This document shows, in pieces, positions 8,676 through 16,814 of a stretch of 64,000 nucleotides of DNA. Made by a program: the position numbers and the translations under genes. The notes under the pieces were generated by a model that saw nothing but the letters and a program-made list of their open reading frames with translations, did no database searches and was not told the origin of the DNA. The DNA is from Streptomyces sp. NBC_01446 (GTDB lineage Bacteria; Actinomycetota; Actinomycetes; Streptomycetales; Streptomycetaceae). The stretch is from assembly GCF_026340095.1 (NCBI RefSeq), contig NZ_JAPEPO010000002.1, forward strand, positions 1,240,001 through 1,304,000, read 5' to 3'. The first letter of the stretch is position 1. Each line of letters begins with the position of its first letter.

Positions 8676-8779
8676 CTCTGCCTCCTCGGGGTCCTCCGTC
8701 ACCACTGAAGACCTTCCGCGCGCGCGGAACTCATCGCACCCGGAGCGCTCCGACAGCCCTCCCCGGCACGGTTGAGGTC

Positions 8780-8806
8780 TTGACAACTCGATTGGTCTGG
8801 ACCAGC
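8780..8806 (+). promoter_or_regulatory. chitinase promoter with DasR-responsive element (dre)
   Basis: A -35-like TTGACA at 8780-8785 is followed by ATTGGTCTGGACCAGC at 8791-8806. This matches the dre/chitinase operator consensus (TGGTCTAGACCA core) at all but one central base. DasR, the GlcNAc-sensing GntR regulator, represses chitinase genes at such sites. The site lies in the expected -35 to -10 interval of the chitinase promoter. Confidence 0.85.
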
Positions 8807-8872
8807 TTTGGGCCCTACAGCGGTGGCCACCGTTCACTCCCGCCCCCTTCTCTCCCCCACCGGAGGCAGTAA

Positions 8873-10561
8873 GTGGACCGTGCACGCAGATGGATCAAGG
8901 GCGCACTGGCCGTCACCGCGGCCGCGGCGCTCGGCGGCACCGCTCTGGCGACCACGGCGCAGGCCGCCGACATCAACGTCGCCAAGAACGCCGGGTTCGA
9001 ATCGGACCTGAGCAACTGGACGTGCTCCCCCGGCACCGGTTCCGTGGTCGGCTCTCCCGTGCACGGCGGCGCCAAGGCGCTCAAGGGCACCCCGACCGCG
9101 CAGGACACCGCCCAGTGTTCCCAGGCCGTAGCGGTCAAGCCCAACTCGACGTACACACTGAGCTCCTGGGTCCAGGGCAGTTACGTGTACCTCGGCGCGA
9201 GCGGCACCGGCACCACCGACGTGTCGACGTGGACACCGGGATCCTCCGGCTGGCAGCAGTTGAGCACCACGTTCACGACCGGCGCGAACACGACGTCCGT
9301 GACCGTCTACACGCACGGCTGGTACGGGCAGAGCGCGTACTACGCTGACGACGTGAGCGTGCTCGGTCCCGACGGCGGCGGTGGCGGCGGCGATCCCGTC
9401 GTCATCCCGGCGGTCCCCGCGGGACTCGCGGCGGGCACCGCGACGTCCTCGTCGGTCGACCTCTCCTGGAACCCGGTCTCCGGCGCCACCGGCTACAACG
9501 TGTACCGCGACGGCGCGAAGGTCGCCTCCGTCGGCGGCGCGTCCGCCACCGTCACCGGACTCGCCGCCGCCACCTCGTACAGCTTCCAGGTCAGCGCGAC
9601 CAACTCGGCCGGTGAGTCCGCGAAGTCGGCGGCCGTCACCGCCAGGACCGCGACCTCCGGGGGCGGTGGCGGCGGCACCGTGCCCAAGCACGCGGTGACC
9701 GGCTACTGGCAGAACTTCAACAACGGCGCGACCGTGCAGAAGCTGCGGGACGTCCCCTCGCAGTACGACATCATCGCGGTGTCCTTCGCCGACGCGACCA
9801 GCACGCCGGGGCAGATCTCCTTCACGCTCGACCCCGCCGTCGGATACGCGTCGGCCGCCGACTTCAAGGCCGACATCGCCGCGAAGCAGGCCGCGGGCAA
9901 GTCCGTGATCCTGTCGGTCGGCGGCGAGAAGGGCAGTGTGTCCGTCAACAGTGACGCCTCGGCCACCGCGTTCGCCGACAGCGCCTACTCCCTGATGCAG
10001 CAGTACGGGTTCGACGGCGTCGACATCGACCTCGAGAACGGCCTCAACTCCACCTATATGTCGAAGGCCCTGCACCAGCTCGCCGCGAAGGCCGGCGCGA
10101 AGCTGGTCCTCACGATGGCGCCGCAGACCATCGACATGCAGTCCACGTCAGGTGAGTACTTCAAGACGGCGCTGAACGTGAAGGACATCCTCACGGTCGT
10201 CAACATGCAGTACTACAACAGCGGTTCGATGCTGGGCTGCGACGGCAAGGTGTACAGCCAGGGATCGGTCGACTTCCTGACCGCGCTGGCCTGCATCCAG
10301 CTGGAGGGCGGTCTCGACCCGTCGCAGGTCGGCCTCGGCGTCCCGGCGTCGACGCGTGGCGCCGGCAGTGGCTACGTGGACCCGTCGGTCGTCAACAACG
10401 CGCTCGACTGCCTGACGCGCGGCACCGGCTGCGGCTCCTTCAAGCCCGCGAGGACCTATCCGGGACTGCGGGGCGCGATGACCTGGTCCACGAACTGGGA
10501 CGCGACGGCGGGCAACTCCTGGTCGAACAGCGTGGGCCCCAAGGTGCATTCACTCCCGTAA
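8873..10561 (+). CDS. secreted GH18 chitinase with CBM and fibronectin III domains
   Basis: Secreted endochitinase of 562 residues. Order: signal peptide (1-31, TAQAADIN), N-terminal carbohydrate-binding jelly-roll (about 32-168), Gly-rich linker, fibronectin type III (about 180-262), second Gly linker, and GH18 catalytic domain (270-562). The catalytic DGVDIDLE motif carries the Glu acid; SVGGEKG is the conserved GH18 strand 3. GTG at 8873 has GGAGG just upstream. Control by DasR is expected from the dre site at 8791. The architecture resembles streptomycete ChiC-type enzymes. It would degrade environmental chitin to N-acetylchitobiose. Confidence 0.95.
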   Translation: MDRARRWIKGALAVTAAAALGGTALATTAQAADINVAKNAGFESDLSNWTCSPGTGSVVGSPVHGGAKALKGTPTAQDTAQCSQAVAVKPNSTYTLSSWVQGSYVYLGASGTGTTDVSTWTPGSSGWQQLSTTFTTGANTTSVTVYTHGWYGQSAYYADDVSVLGPDGGGGGGDPVVIPAVPAGLAAGTATSSSVDLSWNPVSGATGYNVYRDGAKVASVGGASATVTGLAAATSYSFQVSATNSAGESAKSAAVTARTATSGGGGGGTVPKHAVTGYWQNFNNGATVQKLRDVPSQYDIIAVSFADATSTPGQISFTLDPAVGYASAADFKADIAAKQAAGKSVILSVGGEKGSVSVNSDASATAFADSAYSLMQQYGFDGVDIDLENGLNSTYMSKALHQLAAKAGAKLVLTMAPQTIDMQSTSGEYFKTALNVKDILTVVNMQYYNSGSMLGCDGKVYSQGSVDFLTALACIQLEGGLDPSQVGLGVPASTRGAGSGYVDPSVVNNALDCLTRGTGCGSFKPARTYPGLRGAMTWSTNWDATAGNSWSNSVGPKVHSLP

Positions 10562-10818
10562 GCACGCTGCGGCCTGTACGGCGGCACTCAGTTCAGCAGC
10601 TGCCACAGGGGCGTAGGCCGGGTCCTCCGTGGGATGCCGCGCGATCGTCTCGTGGGTGCCGCGCTCGTACGCCCCGGTCTCCCAGCCCCCGCCGGGGTCC
10701 TCGCGCACATAGAGGAATCGGTGGGGGTGAGGGACGGTTCGTGGACGCCCTCGATCCAGTAGTGGGCCGGGGGCACGGCGGCCTGCCGCAGAGCGTGCTC
10801 CAGCGCGTGCCGGTCCAC
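10550..10818 (-). pseudogene. frameshifted small gene downstream of TNT-like gene (candidate immunity partner)
   Basis: Frame 1 from GTG 10818 gives DRHALEHALRQAAVPPAHYW and reaches GVHEP; the sequence then makes sense only in another frame (HRFLYVREDPGGGWETGAYE) running to 10550. One base appears missing in the CC run near 10735. The joined product would be about 90 residues, a size and position typical of the small protein that follows TNT-domain genes in streptomycetes. An immunity role is an inference from position. Its 3' end overlaps the chitinase stop by 12 bases on the opposite strand. Confidence 0.6.
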
Positions 10819-10845
10819 GAGACCGTCCTTCTGGCCCGATCTCGC

Positions 10846-11321
10846 TCACGCGGGCTCGAGGTAGTCGTGTTCCAGGAGCCACTTCACGTTGAGGCGCCGG
10901 CCCTCACCGGGGTTGAGGAACACCTGGTCGAGCTTGATCTGCCGGCCGCCGCCGGGCTGCTAGAACCAGGGAGCGATCGAGCCCTGCCACACGAAGAACG
11001 GCTTGGCGACCTCGTAGACGTGATAGTCACACGCGTGGGCGGGCTCACGAGTGTTGAGGTTCTGCGGGGGCAGCGCCCGCTTCTCGTACGCGTCCCCGGC
11101 GGGCGCCAGGTAGGAGCCGTACTCCGAGCCGAACCCGTCGAGGGTCTGCCCGGGGGGGGCAGCTCGGTGGGGCGGCGGTCGACCTGGCCGTCGGTCTCGG
11201 TGAATCCGTCGTTCGGCGGGCACTTCCAGCTGCCGGAGTCGGCCGCCCCCTCCCAGTACTTCTTCAGGAACGCCGCGGTCGTCTCCTCGATGCTTCGACG
11301 GATCGCCAGGTTCGCATGCAC
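10846..11321 (-). pseudogene. broken TNT-domain (NAD glycohydrolase toxin-like) gene
   Basis: Fragments spell a tuberculosis-necrotizing-toxin domain. The first frame gives FLKKYWEGAADSGSWKCPP. After an eight-base C run (11152-11159 on the + strand as G8) another frame gives GQTLDGFGSEYGSYLAP, then YEKRALPPQNLN and VWQGSIAPWF. An in-frame TAG at 10960-10962 interrupts it; the same frame continues as QPGGGRQIKLDQVFLNPGEG to a TGA at 10846. So there is one frameshift and one nonsense codon. No signal peptide is present, so the 5' part also seems lost. The homopolymer shift could be a sequencing error; the TAG is independent of it. Confidence 0.72.
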
Positions 11322-11458
11322 ACAGTGATCATGTGGACACTGGGGGAGACTACGGCGATCTTCGGCTGTGGCGGCGGCATCCGGCCACCACGCCTTTCAC
11401 CCCGTCATGAAGACGCGACGCCCCGCCGCAAAGACGCCACACGCGGTACGCGGGCGAG

Positions 11459-11899
11459 TCAGCCCGCCATGAAGACGAGGGTGCCGTCCGGGAGCCGTGC
11501 CTCGATCCGGGCGCCGTGTTCCACGGTCCGGCTGACGGTGCAGTACTTCTCGTGGGTCAGGCGCACGCCGCGGGCGAAGGCGTCGTCCGCCCGCATGTCG
11601 CCCTCGGGCAGCTCCAGTTCGTAGCTGACGCGGACCGCGCCGACGCGGCCGTCGTCCTCGGGGCGTGACACGGACTCCACGACGATGCGCAGCCCCTCGT
11701 GTTCGACGGTGCGGGCCGTGCGGTCGGTGACGAGGCCGCCGCAGCCGCCCAGCGCGGCGAGGAGCAGCTCGACCGGGGTGAACGACGGCTGCACGTCGGG
11801 GTCTTCGGCGGCGCCGATGCGCACCTCGGCGCCGCGGTCGTTGCGTGCGGTCCAGTCGCGGAAGCCGTTGCGGACGGTCTCGATGCGGTAGTCGGCCAT
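11459..11899 (-). CDS. OsmC/Ohr-family protein
   Basis: A 146-residue OsmC-fold protein. Both reactive cysteines of the family are visible: one in LLLAALGGCGGL (about residue 53) and one in HEKYCTVSRT (about residue 120). OsmC/Ohr proteins reduce organic hydroperoxides with dithiol electron donors. The mid-region FTPVELLLAAL matches the YhfA/OsmC subgroup. ATG 11899 is preceded by GAGGG. Stands alone between the TNT remnant and the cupin gene. Confidence 0.88.
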   Translation of the reverse strand: MADYRIETVRNGFRDWTARNDRGAEVRIGAAEDPDVQPSFTPVELLLAALGGCGGLVTDRTARTVEHEGLRIVVESVSRPEDDGRVGAVRVSYELELPEGDMRADDAFARGVRLTHEKYCTVSRTVEHGARIEARLPDGTLVFMAG

Positions 11900-12022
11900 G
11901 TCGGGTGGTTCTCCCTCGCTGCGGTCGTCCGGTCCTGCTCGTCCCCGGCACCGTACGGGCGAGGGGGCGCGGGGCGGCGCAGGCCGGACCGTCGGACGGG
12001 CATGAACGCCCGCTCGGTCGCG

Positions 12023-12496
12023 TCAGGGAGTGGGCAGGCGCCCGCCGCAGCGGGCGCAGAAGGCCGCCGCGGCATCCTCGGAGACCCGGCCGCAGGCGGG
12101 GCAGATCCGGCTGAGCAGGCAGGCCGGTTCACCGCCCTCGCGGGCCGGGGGCCTCGCGATGGACAGGCCGGGGCGTCTGCGGTGGGCGGTGAGGTAGGCG
12201 AGACCGTCTGCGCCGGCCGTCACGGAACGCCGTTCGCCGCGCGCGACGAACACCAGGGCGCCGGGCGTGAGTTGCTCCTCCGTGTCGGCGTGCCGGAGCG
12301 ACCCCTCACCTTCGAGGACGACGAGCAGGACGTCGAGGTCCGGCTCGACGTGCTCGGCGACGGCGGTGCCCGGCCGCAGCCGGACGAGGTTCGCGTCGAG
12401 CTGCCGTGCCGCGCCGTCGAGCTTCCACAGGGCGCCCGTCCGGGACTCGTCCGCGGTGCGCAGCACGTCCGCAAGTGACACTCGGCCCGACGGCAT
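12023..12496 (-). CDS. cupin protein with C-terminal zinc ribbon
   Basis: A 157-residue two-part protein. Residues about 1-105 form a small cupin barrel (motif AEHVEPDLDVLLVVLEGEG, only partly matching the metal-binding pattern). Residues about 125-155 carry two CxxC pairs, CPACG and CARCG, a zinc ribbon. The cupin half resembles cupins annotated as hypothetical in streptomycetes; the ribbon could mediate protein or nucleic acid contacts. Start 12496 is chosen for the GAAGGAAGAG just upstream; ATG 12523 is in frame but poorly supported. Confidence 0.75.
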   Translation of the reverse strand: MPSGRVSLADVLRTADESRTGALWKLDGAARQLDANLVRLRPGTAVAEHVEPDLDVLLVVLEGEGSLRHADTEEQLTPGALVFVARGERRSVTAGADGLAYLTAHRRRPGLSIARPPAREGGEPACLLSRICPACGRVSEDAAAAFCARCGGRLPTP

Positions 12497-12581
12497 GGCT
12501 CTTCCTTCATCGGTCGGTTTCATCGGTTGGTACGTCGTGGACTCCGCAGCCTACGGCGTGCGTGAGGGCATCCCCAACGAC

Positions 12582-12628
12582 TGTCAACTGACGGTTGACA
12601 CCCTTCTACTGTCAACCTAAGGTTGTCA
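12582..12628 (+). promoter_or_regulatory. promoter with two overlapping palindromic operators
   Basis: Two palindromes: TGTCAACTGACGGTTGACA (12582-12600) and TGTCAACCTAAGGTTGTCA (12610-12628), with TGTCAAC-N5-GTTGACA symmetry and centres 28 bases apart. They contain a promoter: -35 TTGACA at 12595-12600, 17-base spacer, -10 TAAGGT at 12618-12623. A repressor bound here would block both boxes. The predicted transcription start (about 12630) coincides with the first ATG. Confidence 0.8.
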
Positions 12629-12629
12629 C

Positions 12630-13385
12630 ATGACGGAATCTGCGGAGCCAGTAGGCATGACCACACCCGTACGCCTCGACGACCTGATCGACGCCATCAA
12701 GAAGGTCCACACCGACGCACTCGACCAGCTCTCCGACGCCGTGATCGCCGCCGACCACCTCGGCGATGTCGCGGACCATCTGATCGGCCACTTCGTGGAC
12801 CAGGCGCGCCGCTCCGGGGCGTCCTGGACCGACATCGGCAGGAGCATGGGGGTCACCCGGCAGGCCGCCCAGAAGCGGTTCGTGCCCAAGGCCTCCGGCG
12901 AGGTCGGTGACCTCGATCCCAGCTCCGGCTTCGGCCGCTACACCCCGCGGGCACGCAACGTCGTGATGTCCGCGCAGAACGAGGCCCAGGCCGCCGGCAA
13001 CGACGAGATCCGGCCCGAACACCTCGTCCTCGGCCTCCTCGCCGAGCCCGAGGGGCTCGCCGCGCAGGCCATCCGCGCGCAGGGCGTGCTCCTCGACACC
13101 GTCCGGCAGAACGCGACGGCCACGCTGCCCCCGGCCGTCTCCGACGTGCCCGGCCTCGTCAAGTTCGACGCGAACGCGAAGAAGGCCCTGGAGCTGACCT
13201 TCCGCGAGGCGTTGCGCCTGGGCCACAACTACATCGGTACGGAGCACATCCTGCTGGCCCTCCTGGAACAGGAGAACGGCTCGGGCACCCTCGCCGAGTC
13301 GGGCATCGACAAGGCCGCGTCGGAGGCGCACATCGCGCAGATGCTGGCCGCGATCGTCAAGGAGCGGGCGAAGGGGGAGTCCTGA
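12630..13385 (+). CDS. Clp N-terminal domain protein with N-terminal HTH-like region
   Basis: A 251-residue protein. Residues about 10-90 look like a helix-turn-helix-type region (WTDIGRSMGVTRQAAQKRF). Residues about 100-245 carry two Clp-N repeats (NEIRPEHLVLGLL-like and NYIGTEHILLALL motifs), as in ClpA/ClpC N-domains that bind adaptors and substrates, but no AAA+ ATPase is attached. It probably autoregulates through the paired palindromes. The ATG at 12630 would make a leaderless message; an in-frame ATG at 12657 has GGAG 10 bases upstream and is the alternative. Confidence 0.85.
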   Translation: MTESAEPVGMTTPVRLDDLIDAIKKVHTDALDQLSDAVIAADHLGDVADHLIGHFVDQARRSGASWTDIGRSMGVTRQAAQKRFVPKASGEVGDLDPSSGFGRYTPRARNVVMSAQNEAQAAGNDEIRPEHLVLGLLAEPEGLAAQAIRAQGVLLDTVRQNATATLPPAVSDVPGLVKFDANAKKALELTFREALRLGHNYIGTEHILLALLEQENGSGTLAESGIDKAASEAHIAQMLAAIVKERAKGES

Positions 13386-13404
13386 CGGACCGTCCGCCGA
13401 TCGG

Positions 13405-13439
13405 GTGTCCCGGAGTGCTCGCGGCACTTCGGGACACCT
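13405..13439 (+). terminator. hairpin terminator after Clp-N gene
   Basis: A 15-bp stem (GGTGTCCCGGAGTGC with GCACTTCGGGACACC, one G-T pair) around a 5-base loop, followed by a short T run, 20 bases after the stop. Confidence 0.8.
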
Positions 13440-13483
13440 TTGCCGTCCTGCGTCGCGCGCGGTCCTGATGGGAGAATGCCCCC

Positions 13484-15112
13484 ATGACTGAGCGCGCAGG
13501 AACCCAGGCCCGGCCGGAGGACCTCGTCGACATCGATGAACTCGTCGACGCGTATTTCACCAAGGTCCCCGACGTGGACCGCCCCGAGCAGCGCGTCGTC
13601 TTCGGCACGAGCGGGCACCGAGGCTCCAGCCTGGACGGCGCGTTCAACGAACGGCACATCGCGGCGATCACGCAGGCCATCGTCGAGTACCGCACGGCCG
13701 AGGGCATCACGGGCCCGCTGTTCATCGGGCCCGACACCCACGCCCTCTCGCGCCCCGCGCTCGACACGGCACTCGGCGTCCTCGCGGCGAACGGCGTACG
13801 CGTCTTCGCCGACGTCCACGACGGCTACGTGCCGACCCCCGCGCTCAGCCACGCCATCCTGCGCTGGAACAGCACCGCGTCCGACGAGCTCGGCCAGGCG
13901 GACGGCATCGTCATCACGCCGAGCCACAACCCGCCGCGCGACGGCGGCTTCAAGTACAACCCGCCCCACGGCGGCCCCGCCGACTCCACCGCGACGTCCT
14001 GGATCGCGCGCCGCGCCAACGAGCTGCTCGCCGACGGCAATCGGGATGTGCGCACCACGAAGGACGTGACTCCGGAGACGTACGACTTCCGTGAGCGGTA
14101 CGTCGAGGAGCTGAGCACCGTCATCGACACCGACGCCATCCGGGCGTCGGGGCTGCGCATCGGCGCGGACCCGCTCGGCGGGGCGAGTGTGCACTACTGG
14201 GCGCGGATCGCCGAGATGTACGGACTCGACCTGACGGTGGTCAACCCCGAGGTGGACCCGACCTGGCAGTTCATGACGCTCGACTGGGACGGCAAGATCC
14301 GGATGGATCCCTCGTCGGCCCCCGCGATGGCGTCCGTCCTCGCGAAGCGGCACGACTACGACCTGCTGACGGGGAACGACGCGGACGCCGACCGGCACGG
14401 CATCGTCACGCCCGACGCCGGGCTCATGAACCCGAACCACTATCTCGCCGTCGCGATCCACTACCTGGCGACGCACCGCACCGGCTGGCGGTCCGACGCC
14501 GCGATCGGCAAGACGCTGGTGTCGAGCGCCGTCATCGACCGGATCGTCGCGTCCCTCGGCCGCGAACTGCTCGAAGTCCCCGTCGGATTCAAGTGGTTCG
14601 TGCCGGGACTCGTCGACGGGTCGGTCGCCTTCGGCGGCGAGGAGAGCGCGGGCGCGAGCTTCGTACGCAAGGACGGCGGTGTCTGGACGACCGACAAGGA
14701 CGGCATCCTGCTCGCTCTGCTCGCGGCCGAGATCACCGCGGTGACCGGGAAGACCCCGTCGCAGTACTACGCCGAACTCGCCGCGGAGCACGGCTCGTCG
14801 TCGTACGCGCGCGTGGACGCGAAAGCGACCAAGCAGCAGAAGGCCCGCCTCGCCGAGCTCAGCGGCGACGCGATCACCGCGGACACCCTCGCGGGCGAGC
14901 CCATCACGGGACGGCTCAGCCACGCGCCGGGCAACGGCGCCGCGATCGGCGGCGTGAAGGTCACCACGGAGAACGCCTGGTTCGCCGCACGGCCGAGCGG
15001 CACGGAGGACGTGTACAAGATCTACGCCGAGTCGTTCCGCGGCCCGGACCACCTGGCCCAGGTGCAGACGGAGGCGCAGTCGATCGTGGACGCGGCGCTC
15101 GCGAAGGACTGA
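13484..15112 (+). CDS. pgm: phosphoglucomutase (alpha-D-glucose phosphate-specific)
   Basis: A 542-residue alpha-phosphohexomutase that interconverts glucose-1-P and glucose-6-P, linking glycolysis with glycogen, trehalose and cell-wall sugar synthesis. Visible motifs: FGTSGHRGSS (substrate loop, about residue 40), the phosphoserine active site TPSHNPPRDGG (about residue 146), the metal-binding DADADRHG-like loop GNDADADRHG, and GEESAGASF sugar-binding loop; the C-terminal ARPSGTEDVYKIYAES is the phosphate-binding loop. Full length for the family. ATG 13484, monocistronic, ending at a perfect hairpin. Confidence 0.96.
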   Translation: MTERAGTQARPEDLVDIDELVDAYFTKVPDVDRPEQRVVFGTSGHRGSSLDGAFNERHIAAITQAIVEYRTAEGITGPLFIGPDTHALSRPALDTALGVLAANGVRVFADVHDGYVPTPALSHAILRWNSTASDELGQADGIVITPSHNPPRDGGFKYNPPHGGPADSTATSWIARRANELLADGNRDVRTTKDVTPETYDFRERYVEELSTVIDTDAIRASGLRIGADPLGGASVHYWARIAEMYGLDLTVVNPEVDPTWQFMTLDWDGKIRMDPSSAPAMASVLAKRHDYDLLTGNDADADRHGIVTPDAGLMNPNHYLAVAIHYLATHRTGWRSDAAIGKTLVSSAVIDRIVASLGRELLEVPVGFKWFVPGLVDGSVAFGGEESAGASFVRKDGGVWTTDKDGILLALLAAEITAVTGKTPSQYYAELAAEHGSSSYARVDAKATKQQKARLAELSGDAITADTLAGEPITGRLSHAPGNGAAIGGVKVTTENAWFAARPSGTEDVYKIYAESFRGPDHLAQVQTEAQSIVDAALAKD

Positions 15113-15120
15113 CGGAACAT

Positions 15121-15161
15121 GGGCGGCAGCGCGCGGGACGCTCGCCCGAGCGCTGCCGCCC
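15121..15161. terminator. bidirectional hairpin terminator
   Basis: Perfect 12-bp arms GGGCGGCAGCGC and GCGCTGCCGCCC with a 17-base loop, between the convergent phosphoglucomutase and HAD-hydrolase genes. Confidence 0.8.
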
Positions 15162-15179
15162 ACGTCTTGCGGTGTACGA

Positions 15180-15869
15180 CTACTCCGCGGCCGTCGCCTC
15201 CGCGAGGCCCGGCACCTCGGCGACGCTGTCCAGCACGTAGGTGTGCGGGTGCAGTTCGAGCTCCGTGCGCGGGAGCTGGCCGGTGAGGACACCGACGACG
15301 ATGCCCGCGCCCGCGTGGTGCCCCGCCTGGAGGTCGACCGCGGTGTCGCCCGCGACGAGCACCTTGCGGACGTCCACGACGCCGGTCTTCTCCATCGCCC
15401 GGTGGATCATGTACGGGGCGGGACGGCCGCGGACGACCTCGTCGGCGGTGACGACCGCGTCGAGGTTGCCGCCCTCACCCGTGGCCCAGCCGAGCGACGC
15501 GAGCAGTGGCAGGGCGACGTCAGCGCTGAACCCGGTGGTCAGGGCGACCTTGATGCCCCGGGCGCGCAGTTCGGTGAGGGCCTTGTCGGCCTGGGCTACG
15601 GGCTGCGGCGGGACCTCTTCGTAGCGCTCCTTCAGGAACGCGCGGAAGACGCCGTACTGCCGCTCGACCAGCTCCGCGTCGGGGGTGCCGCCGCCGAGGC
15701 GGACCAGCGCGTCGATGGCTTCGCGCTTGTCCGTACCCATCCACGTCTGGAGGTCCTGCGGGTCCACCGTCACGCCGGTCGACTCGACGGCGTGGCGCAG
15801 CGCCTCGTACACCGCGCCGTGCTCCTCGATCGTGGTGCCTGCCATGTCGAAGACGGCGAGTTCAATCAC
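15180..15869 (-). CDS. phosphonatase-like HAD hydrolase (PhnX-like, TIGR03351 type)
   Basis: A 229-residue HAD hydrolase. The nucleophile motif is FDMAGTT (Asp8) and the C-terminal acidic motif is VLVAGDTAVDLQAG. The cap segment WMGTDKREAI contains MGxxK, with Lys48 placed like the Schiff-base lysine of phosphonoacetaldehyde hydrolase. The family is known to cluster with TIGR03364 oxidoreductases in aminophosphonate use; the pair is present here. Likely role: cleave the C-P bond of a phosphonoaldehyde and release phosphate. Its start overlaps the stop of the GntR gene by 8 bases, so the two are cotranscribed. Confidence 0.85.
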   Translation of the reverse strand: MIELAVFDMAGTTIEEHGAVYEALRHAVESTGVTVDPQDLQTWMGTDKREAIDALVRLGGGTPDAELVERQYGVFRAFLKERYEEVPPQPVAQADKALTELRARGIKVALTTGFSADVALPLLASLGWATGEGGNLDAVVTADEVVRGRPAPYMIHRAMEKTGVVDVRKVLVAGDTAVDLQAGHHAGAGIVVGVLTGQLPRTELELHPHTYVLDSVAEVPGLAEATAAE

Positions 15870-16635
15870 TGGGGTTCTCCTCGTCAGTGCGGTACCGGCC
15901 GACGACGGTGCGTCCCTCGGCGGTGTTCTCGATGGTGAAGTTGGCGAGTGCGGGAAGATAGCGGTCGTCGGCGTACTCCAGGGGCACGCCGTCCCGTGAG
16001 AACGCCAACCGCCTTACGCGCAGCAGGGGTTCGCCTGGCTCGATGCCGAGGAGCGACGCGTCCTGTGTGTCGGCGGCGATGGCGTCGATGGTGTGGCGGG
16101 CGTGGTGCAGGTCGACATCGCGGCCGCACAGGGCCTCGTAGATCGAGCCCGCGTCGGGGTCCATGTCGAACAGGTGCCGGCCGACGTGGAGGACGAACGT
16201 GGAGCGTTCGACCATGACCGGCACGCCGTCCAGGTGGCGCAGCCGGACCAGGTCGACCACGGGTTCACCCTCGTCGAGGCCGAGCCGTGCGGCGGCCTCA
16301 GGGGAGGCCCGGCGGCGGGCGACCTCGACGGTCAGCTGACCGGGTTCGCGGCCGATGGACCTGGCCCACTGGGTGAACGACATGAGCGACGCGAAGGGCT
16401 GCGACGGGGCCGCCTTTCTGGCGACGGGCGGCTTGCCCCGGCCGCCCACGAGATGCCCGTCCGACCGCAGTATCGACAAGGCCTGCCTGACCGGCCCGCG
16501 GGAGGTCCCGAACTCTTCGCAGAGCTGGGATTCGCTCGGTACCGGCTCGCCCTCCGGCCACTCACCGGACTCGATGCGCCGCAGGAACTCGGCGCCGAGC
16601 TGCTCATGGAGCGGCACACCCTTACTTGTCTTCAC
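15862..16635 (-). CDS. GntR/UTRA-family regulator of the phosphonate locus
   Basis: A 257-residue HutC-type regulator. The winged HTH (residues about 8-75; SESQLCEEFGTSRGPVRQAL) is followed by a UTRA effector-binding domain with ERSTFVLHVGRHLFD and a closing RVRRLAFSRDGVPLEYADDR. GTG 16635 is preferred to TTG 16671 because it puts the HTH at the usual distance. A palindrome overlaps this start codon and another lies in front of the divergent oxidoreductase gene, so it probably controls itself, the hydrolase and the divergent genes in response to a phosphonate or a breakdown product. Confidence 0.88.
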   Translation of the reverse strand: MKTSKGVPLHEQLGAEFLRRIESGEWPEGEPVPSESQLCEEFGTSRGPVRQALSILRSDGHLVGGRGKPPVARKAAPSQPFASLMSFTQWARSIGREPGQLTVEVARRRASPEAAARLGLDEGEPVVDLVRLRHLDGVPVMVERSTFVLHVGRHLFDMDPDAGSIYEALCGRDVDLHHARHTIDAIAADTQDASLLGIEPGEPLLRVRRLAFSRDGVPLEYADDRYLPALANFTIENTAEGRTVVGRYRTDEENPSD

Positions 16636-16639
16636 AAGA
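16624..16639. promoter_or_regulatory. GntR operator candidate 1
   Basis: ACTTGTCTTCACAAGA: palindromic arms ACTTGT and ACAAG(A) around 4 bases, overlapping the GTG start of the GntR gene. The same motif recurs 137 bases away. Confidence 0.65.
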
Positions 16640-16760
16640 CGACTATCGCAGCTCGACCCGCCTCTCCTCAAGGCCCGTGCGTGGCCAGTACGGGGCCGCT
16701 CGATGACGTTTCGGGGTCACCCACCCCTGCTCCGGGGCACGGAAGGTAAACAGACGGAAA

Positions 16761-16776
16761 ACTTGTACACACAAGT
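16761..16776. promoter_or_regulatory. GntR operator candidate 2
   Basis: ACTTGTACACACAAGT: perfect 6-bp arms around ACAC, 39 bases before the start of the divergent oxidoreductase. Matches candidate 1 in arms and spacing. Confidence 0.7.
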
Positions 16777-16814
16777 CTTGCCCCATGCGCCCGAGGGCTC
16801 GCACGCTGCCAACC

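Noticed and set aside
11395..11480. Short duplication resembling the OsmC C-terminal coding end (CGTCTTCATG-CGGG-TGA twice)
   Set aside because: Only about 15 matching bases; too short to call a duplication beyond chance in biased DNA.
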